In this document: positions 1 to 6,412 of the stretch, one piece after another
Numbering within the stretch: the stretch's first letter is position 1
Layout of the letters: each line of letters starts with the position of its first letter
Origin: Treponema sp.
GTDB lineage: Bacteria > Spirochaetota > Spirochaetia > Treponematales > Breznakiellaceae
Direction of reading: 5' to 3'
Assembly: GCA_031263265.1 (NCBI GenBank)
Contig: JAISGE010000019.1
Coordinates: 1 to 12,506 of the forward strand
Length of the DNA: 12,506 nt
The notes under the pieces: model-generated
What the model saw: only the letters and a program-made list of their open reading frames with translations
The model's database searches: none
What the model was told of the DNA's origin: nothing
Translations under genes and position numbers: made by a program

Positions 1-443
1 GACTCTTTCTCCCGCTGCCGGGTCAAATCGTACAGCATACCAGAGACCCCGTTGTTTATGGCTGTTTCCCCCAAGCCCGGCAGACCTAAGGCCGTTAATA
101 AACCGGCTTTGTATTGCACCTCGGTCGCGTTAACCAGGGCCGCCAAAGGAATCCAAACGGAAAGGGGCGAACAAACCAGGTTTTCCGTACCGGCCTGTTC
201 CGCCAAGGCCGCGCTCAACCGGAAGGCAAAATCGTTTGCCCCGCGGGAAACCGGGTTTGCATAGCCGTATTCCGGCTTCAGGAGTTCTTTCGGAGTTACC
301 GATACAAGCTTTATGGCATTATACGCAGTATCATCTTGGTTGCTGGGATTATCATCACTACCCATTTCACCATTACACCCCAGCAAAGCACCTACCAGAA
401 ACATCAACAGCCCGCAGACACTCAAAAACGCTTTATGTTTCAT
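1..443 (-). CDS. Serpin-family lipoprotein, N-terminal part (runs off the left edge)
   Basis: The frame opens at ATG 443-441 and stays open for 147 codons to the window edge. A G-rich ribosome site (AAGGGGGAA, 447-455) lies 5 nt before the ATG. Residues 1-22 are a basic and hydrophobic signal ending in LLGC with Cys23, a plausible spirochaetal lipobox, followed by an Asp/Asn/Ser-rich tether. From about residue 68 the sequence follows the serpin N-terminus: RGANDFAFRL (helix A) and NLVCSPLSVWIPLAALVNAT at 88-107 (the conserved helix-B block, N-x-V-x-S-P-L-S), then a LLTALGLPG segment typical of the helix-C/D region. Serpins are suicide inhibitors of serine or cysteine proteases. The reactive-centre loop, which sets the target, lies outside the window. 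It follows the FMN-binding gene by 63 nt on the same strand but probably has its own promoter. Family call is confident; inhibitory activity cannot be judged. Confidence 0.85.
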   Translation of the reverse strand, partial: MKHKAFLSVCGLLMFLVGALLGCNGEMGSDDNPSNQDDTAYNAIKLVSVTPKELLKPEYGYANPVSRGANDFAFRLSAALAEQAGTENLVCSPLSVWIPLAALVNATEVQYKAGLLTALGLPGLGETAINNGVSGMLYDLTRQREKE

Positions 444-463
444 ACGTTCCCCCTTATGAATAC

Positions 464-482
464 AAATTATACGGTATAATTT
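464..482. promoter_or_regulatory. Perfect 19-bp dyad over the serpin -10 box; probable operator
   Basis: Arms AAATTATAC (464-472) and GTATAATTT (474-482) are exact reverse complements around one G. Read leftward, TATAAT occupies 471-466 and would serve as the -10 of the serpin gene, with the ATG 22 nt further on; no good -35 hexamer stands 16-18 nt upstream. A dyad centred on a -10 box with no loop is the geometry of a repressor site. The A/T-rich 9-1-9 form loosely recalls Fur/PerR-family boxes, but no regulator can be named. It is not a terminator: there is no loop and no GC stem. Confidence 0.5.
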
Positions 483-506
483 TAGTGCGGTATAGGGTAA
501 TTTTGC

Positions 507-935
507 CTACCGTGCCTTTTCCAGGGCCTGTTCCACTGCCTCAATGAATTGATTATACGCAATGGTGGCGCCGCTTACGGCATCTACTTTTTTCAGGTCT
601 TGGACCTCCACATACTGGGTTGCGTAATGTTCCATGGCCCGTACTGCAAGCTGGGCCTTATCGTAAAAATCCTGGTTAGCAATCGCTCCGTTTACCTTCC
701 CGTAGTCATCATCTTTGATGGTTCCGTCCTTCTGCCAGGTAACAAAACGGCATTGGCTGATCTTGCCCCCAACTAGGGTAAGTTGTACCTCCCCATAGGC
801 CCCGGTATCGTCCTGGCTGCTGGTTCCGGCGTAGGTTCCATCCCGGTATGCCCCCTTGTTACAGGCGCATATAGTGAAAAAGATACCGAAAACTACGGCG
901 AAGATCCTGATATACAAAAACGTTGCTTGTCTCAT
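507..935 (-). CDS. FMN-binding domain lipoprotein (covalently flavinylated redox protein)
   Basis: 142 residues. Residues 6-25 are hydrophobic and end in ICAC, so Cys25 is a likely lipidation site. The rest is a compact FMN_bind domain: RDGTYAGTS at 31-39, a beta segment EVQLTLVGGKI at 49-59, and the flavinylation motif D118-A-V-S-G-A-T124. In this family ApbE attaches FMN to the final Thr/Ser of that motif, making an extracytoplasmic one-electron carrier. Its ATG overlaps the stop of the ABC ATPase as ATGA (932-935), so the two are translationally coupled and the flavoprotein belongs to the metal-uptake operon, presumably passing electrons to the DUF2318 protein or to bound iron. No apbE or electron-donating membrane protein is in the window. 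It is the last gene of the operon; no clear terminator follows. Confidence 0.88.
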   Translation of the reverse strand: MRQATFLYIRIFAVVFGIFFTICACNKGAYRDGTYAGTSSQDDTGAYGEVQLTLVGGKISQCRFVTWQKDGTIKDDDYGKVNGAIANQDFYDKAQLAVRAMEHYATQYVEVQDLKKVDAVSGATIAYNQFIEAVEQALEKAR

Positions 936-1609
936 ACTGCTTTCCTCTCGGTATTTTGAACAATCCGGCTAATTTTGCCGTGTTCCAGGATCACGGTTCG
1001 CTGGGCGTCTTCTGCAACCTCCGGGTCATGGGTTACCACGATAATGGTACTTCCCTCTGCATGAAGCTGCTTGAAAATAGCAATGACGATCTGTTCATTC
1101 GCCTCATCCAAGTTACCGGTTGGTTCGTCCGCCAAGATGAGGGCCGGATAATTGATCAGGGCCCGGGCAATACACACCCGCTGTTGCTCCCCCCCAGAAA
1201 GCTGCCCTGGCAAGTGCTTTGCCCGATCTTGCAGTCCCACCCGTTCAAGAGCTTCCAGGGCCTCCTTTTCATCGGGCATACTGTGGTAATACTGAGCCAC
1301 CATCACATTTTCCAGGGCTGAAAGGTAATTCACCAGATGGAATTGCTGAAAAATAAGGCCGATCTTATCCCGTCGTATGGAGGTGAGGTTTTTCCCGCTT
1401 TCCTTAGAAATGGCGACCCCATCCAGAATCACCTGCCCTGAGGAAGGCTTATCCATACAGCCGATGATGTTCATCATGGTGGTTTTCCCGGATCCTGAAG
1501 GCCCCATGATGGCCAGCCATTCTCCCTGTTTTACCTGTAAGTTGATATGCTGCAGGGCTTTGAGGTTCCCATAAACCTTAGAAATGTCCTGTAACTCCAA
1601 AATATCCAT
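932..1609 (-). CDS. ABC transporter ATPase of the MacB/LolD type (iron-uptake operon)
   Basis: 225 residues from the chosen start. Walker A GPSGSGKTT at 36-44, Q-loop around 88-89, signature LSGGEQQR at 137-144, Walker B LILADEP at 157-163 with catalytic Glu162, D-loop NLDEAN at 166-171, H-switch His194. The short single domain with LSGGEQQR and EPTGNLD is that of the MacB/LolD/FtsE group, which pairs with FtsX-like permeases, as the two upstream genes are. It should power those permeases from the cytoplasmic face. The frame opens 20 codons earlier, inside the upstream repeat, but the ATG at 1609 is preceded by AAGGAG 10 nt away and gives the normal family N-terminus (MDILELQDISKVYG). It overlaps the FMN-binding gene by 4 nt, but a 183-nt non-coding gap separates it from the permease upstream. 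Confidence 0.92.
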   Translation of the reverse strand: MDILELQDISKVYGNLKALQHINLQVKQGEWLAIMGPSGSGKTTMMNIIGCMDKPSSGQVILDGVAISKESGKNLTSIRRDKIGLIFQQFHLVNYLSALENVMVAQYYHSMPDEKEALEALERVGLQDRAKHLPGQLSGGEQQRVCIARALINYPALILADEPTGNLDEANEQIVIAIFKQLHAEGSTIIVVTHDPEVAEDAQRTVILEHGKISRIVQNTERKAV

Positions 1610-1637
1610 TTTTCTTTTACTCCTTATACCTGAGCCA

Positions 1638-1661
1638 GTTTCAAAACTGAAGTTTTGAAAC
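1638..1661. repeat. 11-bp inverted repeat (hairpin), left end of the intergenic element
   Basis: GTTTCAAAACT (1638-1648) and AGTTTTGAAAC (1651-1661) are exact reverse complements separated by two bases. In RNA this folds as a 10-bp stem with a four-base loop, on either strand. It lies 28 nt upstream of the ATPase ATG within the leftward mRNA. There is no U-run directly after it in the leftward direction, so it is more likely a repeat terminus or an mRNA-processing structure than a terminator. It is the only copy in this window. Confidence 0.75.
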
Positions 1662-1792
1662 AACCTCACCTATGTATTCAAGGGTTAAGACCCTGCCTGA
1701 AATCGCATAGCTGGACATCCCAAAGCTACGCGGCACTTGAATCGAGGAAGCCCCCGCTAGAACCCAACGCGGCCAATGATGGACAACCAAAA
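1662..1792. repeat. Non-coding, structured, dispersed-repeat-like element inside the operon
   Basis: No credible gene lies here. Small complementary blocks are visible: GGGT/ACCC around 1683-1693, TAGCT/AGCTA at about 1708-1728, and GCGG/CCGC flanking 1730-1757. The block GAATCGAGGAAGCCCCCGCT (1739-1758) resembles sequence often seen at the right end of IS200/IS605-type tnpB elements, but the expected closing GC hairpin is absent. The last 27 nt (1766-1792), read leftward, sit directly after the permease stop and recur with two mismatches on the other strand at 7777-7803, directly after another stop codon. The recurrence marks it as repeat DNA rather than a private spacer. Identity as an IS remnant is a guess. 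Confidence 0.5.
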
Positions 1793-2926
1793 TCATTCGC
1801 CGCGGAGGACGATGGCGGGGTCAACATCGGTGGCGCTCCGGACTGGAATGGTGCAGGCTATCGCGGTGATGAGCATGGAAGAGAGGATCGTCAGGGGGAT
1901 AAGCAAGGGGAAAAAACGGACCGGACGGTTGAACACGTTCAGGGCCACGGTTTGGGCAAAAACGGAACCGCACAGGGCGCCGAACAATCCCCCTAAGCCG
2001 CCGAGGAAAATCCCTTCTCCAAGAAATTCGATGATGAGACTCCCGTTAGCCGCACCCAAGGCTTTCCGCAGACCGATTTCTTTACGGCGTTCGGTAACTA
2101 CCGCCATCATGGTAGTAGCCACGCAGATCATCGTCAGAAGCAATACGATTACGGTAACCAGGTACACCAGGGCCTTGAGTTTGGTTAAAACCGTTCCTTC
2201 TGATTCGGTAACCCGCTTTACCAGCCGGGCTTCTACTCCGGGGTAGCGGCTGATCTGGTTTGCAAGGTCCTGGAGGGCCTCTCCGGAAAGGGCGATGCTA
2301 CATTCCACCACATCCAAGGTGTCTCCCAGACCGCTCATGTCCTGAAAATCTTCCAGAGCCATGAAGATAAAGGCTTCTTCGGTTCCACCGGTTTGCAATA
2401 TCCCGGAAACCGTGAAGTCCCGGCTGAAATTCTTCCCCCCTCCATTGGTACCGGTGATGGTAAAATCGCTTCCCTGGAGGAGCCGGATCCGGGAGGCCAC
2501 TTCCGCACCGATGAGGACTTCCCCGGAAGATTCAGGCCAGCGGCCTTGAACCAGCCAATAGGGGCTGGTCTTCCGGACTTCTGAAAGGGTGGTTCCTGCG
2601 GCCATGAAAGGCTGCTCGTTGATCTTCACCATGAGATATCGATAAGGGGCCGCGCCAATAAGGGCTGCTTGAGGCACATAGGCAATTGTTTCGTGCATGG
2701 TGTTAAGCGGGAGGACTTCTTGATTGCCTGCAGGAACCATGATGAGATTCGCGCCATACGAGCGAAATTCATGGCCCATCTGCCGGGGAATATCGTAATA
2801 AATGGTAATCAGTCCAGAAAGAATGGTTCCACCTACTGCCACGGCCAGGAGGGCAACGATCATCCGGGAACGCCGGCGCAGGAGGGAACTTACCACCATC
2901 TTGAGATAAAATTGCTGCTTATTCAT
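1793..2926 (-). CDS. FtsX/MacB-type ABC permease 2 of the iron-uptake operon
   Basis: 377 residues. One TM segment near the N-terminus (about 22-45, IVALLAVAVGG...), an extracytoplasmic MacB_PCD-type domain to about residue 250, then three TM segments, with the FtsX hallmark RRKEIGLRKALGA after the second TM and a C-terminal VDPAIVLRGE. This is the standard FtsX topology of permeases that do mechanical work on periplasmic partners rather than forming a classical channel. It starts with an ATGA overlap with permease 1 (2923-2926), so the two probably form a heterodimer with the ATPase at 932-1609. The opening, with YGANLIMVPAG after TM1, parallels YGANITVIPRG in permease 1, which suggests an old duplication. 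The transported ligand is not visible in the sequence. Confidence 0.9.
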   Translation of the reverse strand: MNKQQFYLKMVVSSLLRRRSRMIVALLAVAVGGTILSGLITIYYDIPRQMGHEFRSYGANLIMVPAGNQEVLPLNTMHETIAYVPQAALIGAAPYRYLMVKINEQPFMAAGTTLSEVRKTSPYWLVQGRWPESSGEVLIGAEVASRIRLLQGSDFTITGTNGGGKNFSRDFTVSGILQTGGTEEAFIFMALEDFQDMSGLGDTLDVVECSIALSGEALQDLANQISRYPGVEARLVKRVTESEGTVLTKLKALVYLVTVIVLLLTMICVATTMMAVVTERRKEIGLRKALGAANGSLIIEFLGEGIFLGGLGGLFGALCGSVFAQTVALNVFNRPVRFFPLLIPLTILSSMLITAIACTIPVRSATDVDPAIVLRGE

Positions 2927-4212
2927 CGTCCGTGTAACACCTCCGCAGGCCGCAAGGATAGGAGGAAGCGGATCGAGGGGATGCTTCCTGCCATAGTTAC
3001 GAGGAATACCAAGACCCCTACCAGGGGAATCACCAAGGGTTTAAGGTCAATGGCAGAACCAAAGACCGTCTGACCAATGACTTGAGCAAACCCAAGGCCC
3101 ACAAAATAACCGGCAATGCCCCCGATAATACCGGTGATCCCTATTTCGGTGAGGACCAGCCCTGAAATAGGACCGTCATACGCGCCAATGGCTTTAAGCA
3201 GCCCAATCTCATTGGCCCGTTCCATGACGCTCGCGGTTACCAGGTTGGAAATACCCAGGGCAGAACCGGCAAGGCTCAAGATGGTAATGAGGAGCATAAG
3301 CAACTGGGTTTTCTGCAAGATGGCCCCTTCGGATTCTGCAACTTGGCGTATGGGCTTGGAAACCGCGCCGCTTATGACTTCGTCGATCTGATAGCAGATA
3401 GCGCTTACATACGCGGTGCAGTACCAAGTTTCCCATTCTTTGATGGAAAGACTTTTCGGATCTTGGGCTGCCCGACGGGAAAGCTCGTTATCCGGGGTGG
3501 TCAAGGCGCTCACTTCCACAGAACTCACCCGGCCATCCTGGTTTACCAAGGTTTGGGCTACAGGAAGGGCTGCATAGATTCCCTGGTCTTCATCCCCACC
3601 CGCGTGGAACACACTTTCCACGATGAACGTTCCGGTTTGACCGTTCCCCTGAAGCGTAATGGAATCCCCAAGGCTAATACCGTAGCGTTTTGCCGCTTGT
3701 TGACCCACCATGACGGCATTCCGGTTATCATCGGTAAGCCAGCGACCTTCTATATCCCACCAGCTTTTCATGTTCCGCATTCCCGTATCCAGGGCTTCTC
3801 CGGTGGGCAGTTCCAAATGATGGTCGAACCAGGTGCCCACGAGGGGAACTTCCTCTTCCCCGGTTTGGGTAATGAGCCGCACCCGGGCGTTTAGGTAGGG
3901 GGTAAAATCTACGATATTAAAGGCCCAGAAAATCGTCTTGATATTCCCCAGTTCTTCTTCTTTCAGGTACTTATCCGATACTCCAGAACCTTCGGTTACC
4001 CCATACAGGGCATCCAAGAGGGAAGCCCCCCGGGGAATCACCGTGATGTTTGCCCCATAGGTCTTGAGTTCCTGGTTCACCTTGTCCCCTACATCAAGCA
4101 TCACGTTCAGCATAGCAGTGGCTAAAGAAGCCCCTAAGGCTATGGTAAAGGCCACCATCAACATCTTTCCTTTTTGTCTCAAAAGCGCGCCCCGTACCAT
4201 TCTCCAAAACAT
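2923..4212 (-). CDS. FtsX/MacB-type ABC permease 1 of the iron-uptake operon
   Basis: 429 residues. TM1 at about 17-40, a large extracytoplasmic domain (about 45-295), then TM2 about 301-325, TM3 about 350-372 and TM4 about 392-412. The FtsX hallmark is ERANEIGLLKAIGA at about 331-344, and the protein ends in LRPAEVLHGR. The distal part of the outer domain carries two cysteines (WYCTAYVSAICYQ), a possible disulfide or metal-contact pair that permease 2 lacks. It begins 23 nt after the DUF2318 gene with a GAAGGAAG ribosome site and ends in an ATGA overlap with permease 2. P19-type loci carry the same tandem pair of permeases plus one ATPase. Its exact task, such as iron release or handing over, is not settled in the family. 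Confidence 0.9.
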   Translation of the reverse strand: MFWRMVRGALLRQKGKMLMVAFTIALGASLATAMLNVMLDVGDKVNQELKTYGANITVIPRGASLLDALYGVTEGSGVSDKYLKEEELGNIKTIFWAFNIVDFTPYLNARVRLITQTGEEEVPLVGTWFDHHLELPTGEALDTGMRNMKSWWDIEGRWLTDDNRNAVMVGQQAAKRYGISLGDSITLQGNGQTGTFIVESVFHAGGDEDQGIYAALPVAQTLVNQDGRVSSVEVSALTTPDNELSRRAAQDPKSLSIKEWETWYCTAYVSAICYQIDEVISGAVSKPIRQVAESEGAILQKTQLLMLLITILSLAGSALGISNLVTASVMERANEIGLLKAIGAYDGPISGLVLTEIGITGIIGGIAGYFVGLGFAQVIGQTVFGSAIDLKPLVIPLVGVLVFLVTMAGSIPSIRFLLSLRPAEVLHGR

Positions 4213-4235
4213 TCTTTCTTCCTTCTTCTATTTAT

Positions 4236-5483
4236 CTATTTGAACCGGTGCCGTTCATTTTCCAAATGGGCGATGGCAATGATCATGTTCCCGCTCCGGG
4301 TTGTATATAAGAGAGGTACTGGATTACATCCCCCTTTGAATCCAATGGTGGATCGGTTCATTACCACATCACAAAGTCGGCAAATGACTTCGTCTTTCCG
4401 TTCATAGTACCCGGTGGCCCCGCAGATGTCACAGGCATCCAGACCCACCCCATAGGCCACCTCGTTTTTCTTAATCACGATGAACCGTACTTCCGTATTA
4501 TCTGAACTCATATAGGCAAAACGGTGGAGGTGGCCGTCCTGTACCTGTTCCAAGGGTATAAGGATTTCATCCCCCTGGATCTCCATGTTCTCTGCTGGGG
4601 AAAGGGTAACTTCCCGTTCACTATAGGCTTTAAGCCCGGTGAGAATGAAAATTGATACCCCGTATCCTACTGCCACTACCCCAACCCAACGTCGGTGGTT
4701 CCGCATGGTAGCCTTCATCTTCCGGCGTTCTGCGGGGTTTTTATACCCTTGCGGGGGCCGGAGACTTTGGATCCAGAGGACCAAAGGCAGGGAAAAACTT
4801 ATCCCCATGAGGAGGTAGACCAAGACCATATTGTACTCAGCAGCTGCAACAATGAGCCTGAAAAGCCAGCGGATCATGGGGATCATCCGCCGGGCCAAGA
4901 GAAACTGGATCATCGTCGTAGCCTGACTGATCATGTTGACGATCAAGGCCATACTCAAAAGGACCCCTACAAGCCGGGGTGAAAGGGAGATTCCCACCTT
5001 GAAAATCCCCGTCCCAATCAAGAGGCTTATCACCACGCCTGCCCCATAACCTATGAGCTTAAAGAGAAAATCCGTACTGAAGATGGTCTCCCCTGCAAGA
5101 ACGAATTCCGTGGGATACAGGAAGAGGGTAGGCAGGGTATAAAAGCACAAGGCCCCGATGAGGATGAAACTTACCCAGCCAAAAACCGGGGGATAATATC
5201 GGGGGAATTTAGTTTTCCCCAGGTTCCCATATAACAGGATGAACAGAATTCCTGTGATAATCCCCACTGCCAGGATCCAGAGATTCCAATACCCCCGATT
5301 GATGAGGGCAGTGGTTCGCCGGAGGACCGCCAAGATCAAAGCCAAGACCATCCCCACGACACAGCCTTGGACAAGACGCTTCTGGAGGATACCGCCTTTT
5401 TTAGCCGCTCCTACAAACAACAAAGCCATGAGTATCGCAGGCGTAAGGGAATTCTGCACAACCAATATGAGATATCTCAGCAT
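4236..5483 (-). CDS. Multi-TM membrane protein with C-terminal DUF2318 cysteine domain
   Basis: 415 residues. About eight hydrophobic segments occupy residues 1-287, then an outer domain of ~130 residues. The outer domain has C351-D-I-C354-G, C368-R-L-C371 and C386, plus H318 and H320, the pattern of DUF2318, described as a predicted metal- or Fe-S-binding module. In P19 iron-uptake loci (Campylobacter Cj1660-like; Treponema pallidum TP0972-like) this protein accompanies the P19 lipoprotein or periplasmic protein. The membrane part is probably the inner-membrane conduit or redox relay; a clean FTR1-type R-E-x-x-E motif is not seen, though E126-x5-E132 sits at a membrane edge. The start follows AAAGAG at a short spacing. 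It lies 74 nt after the P19 gene, the widest gap among the first four genes. Confidence 0.88.
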   Translation of the reverse strand: MLRYLILVVQNSLTPAILMALLFVGAAKKGGILQKRLVQGCVVGMVLALILAVLRRTTALINRGYWNLWILAVGIITGILFILLYGNLGKTKFPRYYPPVFGWVSFILIGALCFYTLPTLFLYPTEFVLAGETIFSTDFLFKLIGYGAGVVISLLIGTGIFKVGISLSPRLVGVLLSMALIVNMISQATTMIQFLLARRMIPMIRWLFRLIVAAAEYNMVLVYLLMGISFSLPLVLWIQSLRPPQGYKNPAERRKMKATMRNHRRWVGVVAVGYGVSIFILTGLKAYSEREVTLSPAENMEIQGDEILIPLEQVQDGHLHRFAYMSSDNTEVRFIVIKKNEVAYGVGLDACDICGATGYYERKDEVICRLCDVVMNRSTIGFKGGCNPVPLLYTTRSGNMIIAIAHLENERHRFK

Positions 5484-5506
5484 AGCATCTCTTTACATAA
5501 GGCTTA

Positions 5507-5530
5507 AGGAGGAGCATAGCCGCCCCTCCT
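5507..5530 (-). other. Weak intercistronic stem-loop between P19 and DUF2318 genes
   Basis: AGGAGG (5507-5512) can pair with CCTCCT (5525-5530) across a 12-nt loop in the leftward transcript; a shifted GAGGAG/CTCCTC pairing is equally possible. No U-run follows. Such a hairpin after a highly expressed binding protein could protect the 3' end of its message or lower expression of downstream genes, but the stem is short. Confidence 0.3.
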
Positions 5531-5557
5531 CAGAGAAAAAGAACTTCACCAGCAATC

Positions 5558-6145
5558 CTACCAGGCTGGACCTGCGTAGCTTACCTTCCATTCAGCAACC
5601 AAGGGAGCAGACCAGAATCGGCCGGGAACACCGGTAGTCGCATCAACATGGAGCAGATACCCTTGAGTTTCGGGATTTTTAATGATGAACCGGACCGTGT
5701 AGTCCCCTGGGCCGTCTAGCTTAATATTGGCCCCATAATGCGGACCGTCACTGGCGTTCATCGGCATGAAGGTTCCCTCAATACGGTACCCCGTTGATTT
5801 GACGATCTCATAGTCCACCGTAAGATAGGGAACAAAGTCCCCTGCCCCATAACCCAGTTGATTCCCTTCCAAGGCCGATATATCTGCCTCAATGTGCATG
5901 TCCGACTGGGATGCAGGAAGCCCGGCCCCTGCAGGTTCCATGTCTACAGGCTGGAAATAAACCCCGGCTACATTAAGCGGCCCCAGTTCAAAGTCATCCC
6001 CCAGCGGGAACTCTTCAAAACCCGCAACCTCCCCAGGGCTTACCGCACTGGCAGGCCTGGTTCCCTGCTGCTTTCCGCCTCCTGCAAATGCGGCAGTGGT
6101 ACCTACCGCAACCAAAAAAAGTACCATCAGTTTCCTGATTTTCAT
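5558..6145 (-). CDS. P19/Tp34-type periplasmic iron-binding protein
   Basis: 195 residues from the chosen start. Residues 1-21 form a classical signal peptide (MKIRKLMVLFLVAVG... with AFA before GGG), giving a soluble periplasmic protein; there is no lipobox Cys, unlike T. pallidum Tp34. The mature part carries the P19 metal site: His84 and Glu86 in DMHIEADI, Met129 and His136 in PMNASDGPHYG, and His166 in LLHVDAT. These match the Met/His/His/His plus Glu set of Campylobacter P19, with near-identical spacing. P19 proteins dimerise and bind Cu/Fe as the periplasmic partner of an iron-uptake system. The frame opens 12 codons earlier, but AAGGAGGAGGAG lies 4 nt before the ATG at 6145 and the signal peptide begins there. 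First gene of the operon. Confidence 0.93.
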   Translation of the reverse strand: MKIRKLMVLFLVAVGTTAAFAGGGKQQGTRPASAVSPGEVAGFEEFPLGDDFELGPLNVAGVYFQPVDMEPAGAGLPASQSDMHIEADISALEGNQLGYGAGDFVPYLTVDYEIVKSTGYRIEGTFMPMNASDGPHYGANIKLDGPGDYTVRFIIKNPETQGYLLHVDATTGVPGRFWSAPLVAEWKVSYAGPAW

Positions 6146-6149
6146 TGTA

Positions 6150-6161
6150 CTCCTCCTCCTT
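6150..6161 (-). promoter_or_regulatory. Strong ribosome binding site fixing the P19 start
   Basis: Reads AAGGAGGAGGAG leftward, ending 4 nt before ATG 6145. A triple GGA array gives several registers of anti-SD pairing. It lies inside the alternative 12-codon N-terminal extension, which argues against the longer form. Confidence 0.75.
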
Positions 6162-6239
6162 CTCAATCTTTTCAGGTCCAAGACCTGTATGTGCTGTAGT
6201 TAAGATAGTTGATACTAACTTATGAGGTTCAAATCACCA

Positions 6240-6255
6240 GTTAGAATTTTCTAAC
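6240..6255. promoter_or_regulatory. 7-2-7 dyad just downstream of the iron-operon promoter; probable operator
   Basis: GTTAGAA (6240-6246) and TTCTAAC (6249-6255) are exact reverse complements around TT. The dyad falls about +6 to +21 relative to the start predicted for the leftward promoter at 6268-6296, a classic repressor position. The TTAG...CTAA ends recall DtxR/IdeR/TroR-family half sites, but the spacing does not match the published DtxR consensus as I know it, and Fur-type control is also possible. The position ahead of an iron-uptake operon supports metal-responsive control. Confidence 0.5.
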
Positions 6256-6267
6256 ATGATGCTTATA

Positions 6268-6296
6268 AAGATAGCAAGAGCTAACAATTGTGTCAA
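6268..6296 (-). promoter_or_regulatory. Promoter of the iron-uptake operon
   Basis: Reading leftward: TTGACA (6296-6291, perfect -35), 17-nt spacer, TATCTT (6273-6268, 4 of 6), preceded by TG-C as an extended -10. Predicted start is near 6261, giving a leader of about 115 nt to the P19 ATG at 6145. The operator-like dyad at 6240-6255 lies at the start of this leader. Confidence 0.65.
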
Positions 6297-6363
6297 GCGC
6301 TTTGGATGAAAAACATAAAAAACCAAGGCTGTTTCAAGAAGTACTATCATAAACCTTTCTGTT

Positions 6364-6391
6364 TTGTTATAGTCTCCTTCGTTAATATAAG
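6364..6391 (+). promoter_or_regulatory. Possible promoter of the UPF0210 gene
   Basis: TTGTTA (6364-6369), 16-nt spacer, TATAAG (6386-6391), 22 nt before the ATG at 6413. An alternative is the extended -10 TGTTATAGT (6365-6373) without a clear -35. The region is A/T-rich, so chance matches are easy. Confidence 0.35.
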
Positions 6392-6412
6392 TTTACCGCT
6401 AAGGTTGTACCC

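Noticed and set aside
464..482. Rho-independent terminator of the iron operon
   Set aside because: The dyad is A/T-rich with a single central base, so no loop can form, and no U-run follows a GC stem.
1610..1669. 20-codon N-terminal extension of the ABC ATPase
   Set aside because: It is translated from the hairpin repeat, has no ribosome site, and the ATPase family begins at the Met encoded at 1609.
6146..6181. 12-codon N-terminal extension of the P19 protein
   Set aside because: It is strongly basic, would place the signal peptide internally, and the AAGGAGGAGGAG ribosome site lies inside it, just before the ATG at 6145.
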